NCBI GenBank assembly: GCA_039105265.1
Contig: JAPFFF010000030.1
Span: 806,001 to 870,000, forward strand
Direction: 5' to 3'
From: Tritrichomonas musculus
Lineage: Eukaryota; Parabasalia; Tritrichomonadida; Tritrichomonadidae
Length of the DNA stretch: 64,000 nt
The notes under the pieces are model-generated. The model worked only from the letters and a program-made list of their open reading frames with translations. It was not told where the DNA came from and did no database searches. A program made the position numbers and the translations under genes. Positions 57,865-64,000 of the stretch are shown piece after piece (the first letter of the stretch is position 1; the number at the start of each line of letters is the position of its first letter).

Positions 57865-58821
57865 TTAGGACTGAAAAGGACTATTAAAATATTGGGTAAT
57901 ATCTCCTTCTTCATAGTCTGTTTTGATACATCTCTCGAATTTTTTTCTTGTCGATACAGTCATATTTTTATTCATTTCGAAGCAAGGTTGTCCTTTTGTT
58001 AGGTCGAATGTGATGGAATTTCCGTTATATAGTGTTTCATAAAGCTTCATAACATCTCCTTGAAACTCTTCATTGAATTTATATTTGATAGAATTCTGAG
58101 TTAGTCCCTTGCCTCGTATCATATAGTCAATATCTCCAGTAGAATCTTGCAGTTTATCTACATACATTTTCTTCATCAAGAAGAATGATTCGATAGATTC
58201 AGGCATCTCATTGTGGCCGTTTATTTCTGGGAAATCTGAATGGAATTGTCCTAAATTTTTCCCGATAAGTTCGCGGTTATATTTCTCGCGGAAGGCCTTT
58301 TCGAGTTTCGGTAAATCCGCAGATTCTATATGCATACTATCAGTATCTTGGTAATAAATATGGCATCCTATGTCGAAAGCAAGACACATGACTTCGTTCA
58401 TTATTCTCTTGGACATGGACAGAACTTGAATGCCTAAAAGAGAGAAAATGAAGTGATTATCTATTTGTTTGAGGGTCTTTATGGCATGGATGTCAGAGTT
58501 GTTTAACTGAATATCTTCGACAATTTTGTTATAGTTTTTTGCCCAATATTTGTCGAGTTCATCTCCTTCGTGAAGATATTTATAGTCTTTATCTACCGGC
58601 CTCTCTATTGTTTTGCCGTAGCAGGAATTCATGATGAGTTTGTAGAGATTTTGGAGCGGATTCTTCTGTTTCTTATATTCGAGTCGTTTATTGAATATCT
58701 TTTTGATACATTCTTGAATACGATAATCTTTCTTTCCGTCCCAATAATATCCTCTCAGAATATTGAATTCTATTTGCTGAAACTCAATAAAATCTTCCAA
58801 AGTAATGTTGTCAACAACCAT
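57865..58821 (-). pseudogene. Element A B-family DNA polymerase gene, C-terminal part
   Basis: 318 residues of the polymerase palm and thumb: motif B KLIMNSCYGKTIE at about 62-74 and motif C YYQDTDSMHIE near 155, followed by MIRGKGLTQNSIKYKF (KxY-like region). The variant differs clearly from that of element B (MNGSYGYDG/VDTDSLYM), so A and B carry distinct polymerase lineages. The gene is cut by the insertion of element C near 58832; the rest must lie beyond C, outside this window. Convergent with the integrase gene (15 bp between stops). Confidence 0.85.
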
Positions 58822-58831
58822 TTTGAGGGTT

Positions 58832-59166
58832 AGTAGTGATAGTGTATCAATAATCGGGGTCAGATAGAATCCACTTAAAACGCCTATAAATGGCCCATTT
58901 TTGGGCCCATATTCGGGTTAAAATTCAAAATCCACATATGGGACCCATACCGCATACTACCCCAAAACGCCTTTAAAACGCCCATATTCGGGCCCATACA
59001 AATTCCGAAAATAGGCCGCATATGGACCACCTATAGACCACCTATGGGACCACATATGGCCCACTTATGGAACGTTCCGATGGCGACACAGACCGATGGG
59101 ACAGACCAGATGAATTCCAAAAATAACGCGATTCTCAAACCAATTCGATTTTTTATCCAGTTAGAA
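58832..59166. repeat. Left terminal region of element C with CATATGG-type repeats
   Basis: A non-coding lead of about 335 bp, presumably terminal inverted repeat. It is packed with related short words: GGGCCCATATTCGGG (58905 and again near 58982), CCACATATGGGACCC, CGCATATGGACCACC, ACCTATGGGACCACATATGG. Many are self-complementary (CATATG, GGGCCC), giving dense hairpin potential. Ends with GATTTTTTATCCAGTTAGAA just before the first start codon. Confidence 0.65.
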
Positions 59167-59469
59167 ATGAATTCAGCAACAGCTGCCATACCACAACTCT
59201 CCACTGTCGAAGCTAATGGTGTCAAACTCGATTACCTCGAACGCGTCATCCTCAAGAAATACCCCCAATGGAAATCCCTTGCATTCGACTACCACAACGA
59301 CGATGATTTCATGGACGATCTCATCGACACAATATCAAATTTCGAAACCGATTTGGAATCCCTCCGAACCAAAATCATAGATGGTGATAGCTATGATCGC
59401 AAGGAACTCGATTTGGGGCGTATCAAGATGCTATTGAAAATACTTGCATTCTCATATGAATATGCGTAA
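59167..59469 (+). CDS. Element C terminus-linked small protein
   Basis: About 100 residues from the ATG at 59167; the frame is open further 5' but that part overlaps the terminal repeat words. The chosen start is preceded by TTTTTTATCCAGTTAGAA, as for the KilA-N gene here and the TIR gene of element B. The segment LKKYPQWKSLAFDYHNDDDF resembles KKLKGWIPALKYLYDNDDI in the B protein, and both genes are the first in their elements. All-helical, acidic, function unknown. Confidence 0.55.
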   Translation: MNSATAAIPQLSTVEANGVKLDYLERVILKKYPQWKSLAFDYHNDDDFMDDLIDTISNFETDLESLRTKIIDGDSYDRKELDLGRIKMLLKILAFSYEYA

Positions 59470-59561
59470 GCTCATTCCCATTATATATTTTTGGACTCAA
59501 CTCCATATGATGTAATAACTAGCTAGTTCGCAATGCAACTCAATTTTTTATCGAATTCCAA

Positions 59562-60329
59562 ATGGAATCAACTGGGACAAACACATCAGTGTCAGCTGTT
59601 GTCGAACCAATCGATACCGAATATGAATTCATCCAGTATAATGAGAAGCTCCGTTTGATACATTCCATTAAGGATGATATGTACCAAGCTCAAAGCATTC
59701 TCGTTGCATGTAATTCCAAGAAACAGATTCGCCATTGGTTTGATAACAAATCAACACAGGAATTGCTCGAAAGTGGGTCCGGTAGAATTCTACCAGACCA
59801 GAAATTGTATGAAGATAGACCCAATTTGTCAAATGATTTGAAGGGTATGTATGTTCACCGATTGCTGGTCAATCATATTGCAATGTGGGCATCACCATCA
59901 TATGCATGGGATGTCATGCAATTATTGGATTCACTAGCTTCTCAGCAACGCGAGCAGATGAATAACAAAATCAATGACCTCACTACAAGGGCTGTCCCCA
60001 AGGATCACAAAAATAGCTACCGATATATGATATGGCTTGAGGATCTCCCCAAAGATAAGGATTCTGTGGTACTCCATCTTGTTCGTCGCAACAAGCATTC
60101 ATGGAGGCAGGTCAGTAGGATATATCAAGATAAGAAGAAGCGCTGGATATTTATTGATGACCTACCCATCGCAATGACCCCGAATGAAGATATCAAGCGT
60201 ATGGCCAAAGCTATGTTCAAAGGGGATGATGTCACTGTAGGTGGAACTAGGATTACCATCAAAAGGTCATGCCTTAATGATTTTCACACAGAAGTGGACA
60301 AATATTTCACAACCACAATGCAATCATAA
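59562..60329 (+). CDS. KilA-N domain protein of element C
   Basis: 255 residues. Residues about 20-130 match KilA-N, a DNA-binding domain of phages, poxviruses and other large DNA viruses: AQSILVACNSKKQIRHWFDN, LPDQKLYEDRPN and the hallmark YVHRLLVNHIAMWASPSYAW. A helix (LLDSLASQQREQMNNKI) leads to a C-terminal domain of about 100 residues (YMIWLEDLPKDKD ... WIFIDDLPIAMTPNEDIKRM) resembling the partner domains seen after KilA-N in viral proteins. Likely a transcription or replication regulator of the element. Start preceded by TTTTTTATCGAATTCCAA. No counterpart in A or B within this window. Confidence 0.85.
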   Translation: MESTGTNTSVSAVVEPIDTEYEFIQYNEKLRLIHSIKDDMYQAQSILVACNSKKQIRHWFDNKSTQELLESGSGRILPDQKLYEDRPNLSNDLKGMYVHRLLVNHIAMWASPSYAWDVMQLLDSLASQQREQMNNKINDLTTRAVPKDHKNSYRYMIWLEDLPKDKDSVVLHLVRRNKHSWRQVSRIYQDKKKRWIFIDDLPIAMTPNEDIKRMAKAMFKGDDVTVGGTRITIKRSCLNDFHTEVDKYFTTTMQS

Positions 60330-60384
60330 GTACATTCGTCAAAATCCCTGGAACAGTCGAAAATAATATTTTATTTTTGCATAA

Positions 60385-60951
60385 ATGGATATTGATATGG
60401 ATACTGATATGGGTACTGGTACAGCTACTGGTACAGATACTGATACAGATACTGATACAGCAAATGATGCTGAGATACTCCTAAAGATCGTAGATGGTAT
60501 CACCGATTTGCGCCGAGATGTCAAGCATTTGATTAAGCGTATGAACCATAAACGCAAACCATCTGCTGATACCCCAAAGGCTGAAGCACATATCAACACC
60601 ACTCAGGACACCACTCAGGATGCAAATGACTCACCTCCTGAGACTCCATCTATTGAACATCCTCGACCTCGTTTAAATCGCACCCATATATTCAATCGAA
60701 GCAAGTTCCTGGATATTGGGGATCACGACCGATTGATCCAATATGTCACATCACAGGTGGTAATCGATGCGATCTCCAACGCAGAACCTCATAAACGTGT
60801 ATCCCTATTGCGTAGACTCATACACGATAACCTGAAATTGAGTATCTCCATGTATATGACCCAAAAACTAATCAACACCCATATGCCTATAAACGGTCCA
60901 CCAAGGGAAACAGCTCCAGACCCAGATGAGATCGATACAACCGATTTCTAA
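60385..60951 (+). CDS. Element C polymerase-adjacent protein
   Basis: 188 residues. It starts with a Thr/Asp/Gly simple repeat (TDMGTGTATGTDTDTDTDT) encoded by GGTACTGGTACAG-like DNA repeats. Then comes a helical part, a Pro/Thr/Ser linker, and the conserved domain FNRSKFLDIGDHDRLIQYV ... HKRVSLLRRLIHDNL shared with the element B protein at 47306. Upstream of the polymerase gene on the same strand. Function unknown; linkage suggests a replication role. Confidence 0.65.
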   Translation: MDIDMDTDMGTGTATGTDTDTDTDTANDAEILLKIVDGITDLRRDVKHLIKRMNHKRKPSADTPKAEAHINTTQDTTQDANDSPPETPSIEHPRPRLNRTHIFNRSKFLDIGDHDRLIQYVTSQVVIDAISNAEPHKRVSLLRRLIHDNLKLSISMYMTQKLINTHMPINGPPRETAPDPDEIDTTDF

Positions 60952-61400
60952 CCGTAGTCCAAAAATATTTTTGCAAAAACCGACCCCATGATGGATGCGT
61001 AATGCATTCTCTAGAGGAACCAACATACGGACCCGGGATTGCACATCAATCCCTCAATGAAAATACCTGCATCCACCATGAGACTGGTTTGGGGTTGCAA
61101 ATGCCGGCAAATGCCCGTATTACCCCTATAATCCACAAGTAATAGCTTACCCAAGGTGTTTAGTGCGCTTGGGCTCTATCACAAATATGGACCGGAAATA
61201 ATACGAAAAATCGGTATGGCAGTGGATCGAACTCATGCCTGCAGCCGAAGCCCGGAGACATGCTTCATGACCCAACAACTATACCAGTTAGCGCTAACAC
61301 ATATATGATTCCGATTTGCTATTTAATCGAATAAAATTCAAAAATAGTATGTCATCAACCGCGTTGCGATGATTATTTTTGTATTTTTACCAATGGGCAA
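60952..61400. other. Element C non-coding gap with tRNA-like segment
   Basis: 449 bp without a gene, unusual for such a compact element. At 61212-61300 the minus strand reads TAGCGCTAACTGGTATAG, then after a GC-rich middle GAGTTCGATCC, recalling tRNA D- and T-arm signatures (TAGCTCAGTTGGTAGA, GGTTCGAATCC) at about the right distance. A complete cloverleaf could not be drawn: the acceptor and T-stem do not pair well. The earlier part (60970-61190) is relatively GC-rich and may be structured. A structured RNA or a worn tRNA relic is possible. Confidence 0.35.
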
Positions 61401-64000
61401 ATGAGTAGTAATATTACTAGTTGGAATTTCGATAAAAAGGTTCTACCCACAGATGTCGTCAGAGACTATATCAATATCATCAATGAGGAGTTCGATGGGG
61501 GTATCTCATCCTACAGACCATATGTTGGACAGCTGAGCAGTCTCATAAAGTTCCTGAATGAGAACTCATTTGTAGCTCACACTGGTTTTGATACCGACAA
61601 TAAGCTCAAGGAATCAGATCTTGAAACATTCGTCAGACGACTAAGACTTACGCGTGCTGAGCAGGAGCGTCTCGAGAAATTGGGACTGGAACATGCTGAA
61701 CGTTTACTGAATAGCAAGATTATTACTAAGAATTTTGCTAGAAATATTCAAGCCACAAATACTGTTGACGCTTATATAGATATTGCCAATGAGGAGTTCG
61801 GTGGCAATATCCCATACGACATACCATATAATGAACGACGGAACGGTTTCATAAAGTTCCTAAATGACAATGCATTCGTATATCGTACTGGGTTTGATCG
61901 CGATTATTATCTCGAGGAATCCCATTTTGAGAAATTCTTTGAGAGACTGCGTGATGAACAAGAGGATGAGCTGCTGAGGGATGCAACTGACAAGAATCTG
62001 ATTGCACTTGAGGAGGTCAGACTTGAACGTGAACTCGCTAAGAAATCGGAACAGGAGCGTATTGAACAGGAACGTCTCCAGAAGCGGGAACGGAAACTCG
62101 CTGAGAAGTCGAAACGCGATCGATTGAAACAGAAGCGGGAACAGGAGAAGAAACTGGAGCGTGAAAAGCATCGCAAGATTAGTACTAAGAATTTCGCTAA
62201 ACGTATTATACCCGAGGAAACTGTTGAAGAATATATCGATAAGGCCAATGAGGAGTTCGATGCCAACATCCAATTCCACAACACATCATATAATGAACGA
62301 CTGAGCAGTTTCGTAAAGTTCCTGAATGATAATTTATTTGTATATCGCACCGGTTTTGATCGCGATTATCATATCAAGGAATCAGATCTTGATACATTCT
62401 TCGAGAGACTTGAGACTGAACGAACTAAGGATTACTTCAAGCATTTCGATAGAGATGCTTACAAGATTGAGGACCGCATTGATGAACGCCAGCAATTGAA
62501 TACCTGGATTAAGTTCATTCAGCAATTAGATGATGAACACAAAGCATATTCATATTTCAACAAGTATTATCCCGAGTATCTCGATAGAGCTGAAATACAA
62601 GATATACTCCGAGACAGGACTAAGGTTACAAAACTGAATCATATTATCGGTAGTAACGCTAGTATTGATGATAACAAAGCACATTCCTATTTCAACAAAT
62701 ATTTCCCCGAGTATATCGACAGAACTGAAATACATAATATACCCCGAGACAGGACTAAGGTTACAAAACTGGTCCATATTATCAATGATTCCCCCAAGGC
62801 CCCCGAAAATATCGATGATCTCCCCAAGGACCCTGAAAATAATGAAATACTCGATTACCTCAGTGAGTTCGGCCATCAGTTCAAATCGAAACACACCGAT
62901 TTCCTCATGGTGAATGAACCTGATAGCTATGATAGGGCTGTTGAGGCTTGGCGATCATATACCAAATATGCTGATAGTGATTCCAATGAGCGTGAGGATA
63001 TCGATACCTATGAACCAATATACATATACTACTTCAACTCGATATCCTCATTGAACTCTATATATGACGGCTTGCAACAGGTCTATAAGCGTGAGGTAAA
63101 ACCATTCAAAATCTATTTCCAACTCTCGGGTGTATTTGAGATCCCCTATGCTGAGAAAGTGTTTGGGTATTCATGTGAATATGCAGCTAGGGAAATCAAT
63201 TGGAACAACTATAAATCGGCTATCCCAATTGTGGTTCGTGATGAGCAATCGCTTGATATCGTGAAGTACTATATTGAATCAGTACTGCACTCATATGAGA
63301 CCTCAACATCTGGAACCAAGTTGATTATGGTAGGATCAGTTTCATTCACGGTATCTCGAATGGTCAAGGTTAGTGGTCCAATCAAGGATTTACCTCCTGA
63401 GATCAAAAATAGCAAATTCATCATCACGGACAACGCCGATGACAATCTATGTTGGTACCGATTTCTGGCTGCATGTCTAGATGACCATCTGGTTGACCCT
63501 GAATCTGGTTGCAATACTAAGAATCGCACACAGGTAGCTAGGAAGCTCCTATGCGAGGATCACAATATAGTGTATTCTACTAAGCCATCTCAAGATGCAA
63601 CCGACCTCCTGAACAACTATCCAGGTACATCAATTGAATCCATGAAGGCATCTGCTGAGAAGCATCACTTGAATGTGGACATCTATGAGTACATGGAGGA
63701 TCTCAAAGTCTATAACCTTCAGGACCAGTGGAAATACAATAGTGATAACTCATTTAGGAAATCCGCATTGCTGTACACCCAAAATCGAATCATCCACATA
63801 ATGTACATCAGGAATGCTGAGAAGCTGACCAACATCCATATCTGTCCAAAGTGTGGTTCATATGCCCATTACGGTCATTACAACATGAGGTGTTTCGAGA
63901 ACCATGTTAAGAACTGTGATGGTGTATTTCGAAAGCGATTCATACCCAATCGTGAACCACTACCATACTGTCCTCATATACTCAGCAATCCGGTGTACGA
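61401..64000 (+). CDS. Element C family-B DNA polymerase, N-terminal part (runs off the window)
   Basis: Open from the ATG at 61401 to the last base, about 866 codons. Residues about 12-75, 115-180 and 270-335 are three copies of one module (YINIINEEFDGGI/YIDIANEEFGGNI/YIDKANEEFDANI, then (I/V)KFLN(E/D)N and TGFD), with a charged coiled coil between copies 2 and 3 (ERLQKREREL-like). A shorter unit (SYFNKY(Y/F)PEY ... RDRTKVTKL) occurs twice near 385 and 430. From about 555 it aligns with element B's polymerase: VKPFKIYFQLSGVFEIP, the OTU-like NADDNLCWYRFLAACL, and the zinc finger ICPKCGSYAHYGHYN. Exonuclease and polymerase motifs lie beyond the window. Confidence 0.88.
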   Translation, partial: MSSNITSWNFDKKVLPTDVVRDYINIINEEFDGGISSYRPYVGQLSSLIKFLNENSFVAHTGFDTDNKLKESDLETFVRRLRLTRAEQERLEKLGLEHAERLLNSKIITKNFARNIQATNTVDAYIDIANEEFGGNIPYDIPYNERRNGFIKFLNDNAFVYRTGFDRDYYLEESHFEKFFERLRDEQEDELLRDATDKNLIALEEVRLERELAKKSEQERIEQERLQKRERKLAEKSKRDRLKQKREQEKKLEREKHRKISTKNFAKRIIPEETVEEYIDKANEEFDANIQFHNTSYNERLSSFVKFLNDNLFVYRTGFDRDYHIKESDLDTFFERLETERTKDYFKHFDRDAYKIEDRIDERQQLNTWIKFIQQLDDEHKAYSYFNKYYPEYLDRAEIQDILRDRTKVTKLNHIIGSNASIDDNKAHSYFNKYFPEYIDRTEIHNIPRDRTKVTKLVHIINDSPKAPENIDDLPKDPENNEILDYLSEFGHQFKSKHTDFLMVNEPDSYDRAVEAWRSYTKYADSDSNEREDIDTYEPIYIYYFNSISSLNSIYDGLQQVYKREVKPFKIYFQLSGVFEIPYAEKVFGYSCEYAAREINWNNYKSAIPIVVRDEQSLDIVKYYIESVLHSYETSTSGTKLIMVGSVSFTVSRMVKVSGPIKDLPPEIKNSKFIITDNADDNLCWYRFLAACLDDHLVDPESGCNTKNRTQVARKLLCEDHNIVYSTKPSQDATDLLNNYPGTSIESMKASAEKHHLNVDIYEYMEDLKVYNLQDQWKYNSDNSFRKSALLYTQNRIIHIMYIRNAEKLTNIHICPKCGSYAHYGHYNMRCFENHVKNCDGVFRKRFIPNREPLPYCPHILSNPVY

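Larger units (their letters stand above)
22846..58831. mobile_element. Polinton/Maverick element A (recipient of elements B and C)
   Basis: The left end is placed near 22846, where the sequence changes from host AT-rich DNA to AGTAGTATACG..., similar to the AGTAGTG start of element C. The right end is outside the window. The element's own DNA here totals about 13.7 kb after subtracting B. Parts in order: two front genes (one large DxNGD protein), packaging ATPase, two small minus-strand genes, major capsid gene, a small conserved gene, fibre gene, two small minus-strand genes, integrase, and the C-terminal part of a B-family DNA polymerase. It is broken: B sits in the capsid gene, C in the polymerase, and about one further break is seen in the fibre gene. 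It predates both insertions. Confidence 0.85.
58832..64000. mobile_element. Polinton/Maverick element C, left part only
   Basis: Starts near 58832 with AGTAGTGATAGTG, at the abrupt end of element A's polymerase gene; composition changes at once to a more GC-rich sequence. It encodes a terminus-linked small protein, a KilA-N protein, the polymerase-adjacent protein and a B-family polymerase running off the window. The exact first base and the target duplication cannot be fixed because the other end is not visible. The reading frames seen look whole. Confidence 0.8.

Noticed and set aside
61212-61300. A functional tRNA gene in element C
   Set aside because: Acceptor and T stems do not pair properly; kept only as a tRNA-like observation.
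61860-62350. Two Ser/Phe-rich minus-strand frames (139 and 147 residues)
   Set aside because: Antisense of the charged coiled-coil part of the element C polymerase; composition reflects the opposite strand.

Overview
The window looks like nuclear DNA of a unicellular eukaryote, most likely a parabasalid such as Tritrichomonas or a relative. This is inferred from several signs together: very AT-rich intergenic DNA, genes without visible introns, BspA-like leucine-rich repeats, Sel1 repeats, RCC1/kinase proteins, a divergent actin, a tRNA-Pro, and several large Maverick/Polinton elements. No species-specific marker was confirmed.

Positions 1-22,845 are host DNA. In order they hold: a decayed Sel1-repeat gene; a 2.2-kb TIR element at a TTAA site (2697-4857); a low-complexity coiled-coil gene; an 802-bp hAT-like element with an exact 8-bp target duplication (6766-7567); an RCC1-coiled-coil-kinase gene whose kinase part is strikingly GC-rich; a field of degenerate repeats; an Hsp70-ATPase/kinase fusion gene; head-to-head actin remnants; a 300-bp foldback element flanked by 17-bp direct repeats; a coiled-coil/BspA-LRR gene; a small hypothetical gene; an NAD(P)-dependent epimerase/reductase; tRNA-Pro(TGG); and a second RCC1-coiled-coil gene without a kinase.

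From about 22,846 to the end the window is built from three Polinton/Maverick elements. Element A starts near 22,846 and is the recipient. Element B (28,524-50,784; 22.3 kb) lies inside A's major capsid gene. It has 496-bp terminal inverted repeats that look identical and an exact 6-bp target duplication, so it is young and looks whole. Element C starts near 58,832 inside A's DNA polymerase gene and runs off the window, as does the rest of A.

A and B carry recognisably homologous virion genes: capsid protein, a small glycine/hydrophobic protein, an A32/FtsK-like packaging ATPase, a fibre-like protein, a large protein with a DxNGDxxxD motif, and several family-specific small proteins. Both also carry an integrase and a family-B polymerase. 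Most of the gene order differs between them. B also carries a free-standing HNH endonuclease, and its polymerase contains an OTU-like region, a zinc finger and a second HNH domain. C carries a KilA-N protein and a polymerase whose N-terminal module is repeated three times. C is visibly more GC-rich than A and B, which are in turn more GC-rich than the host intergenic DNA.
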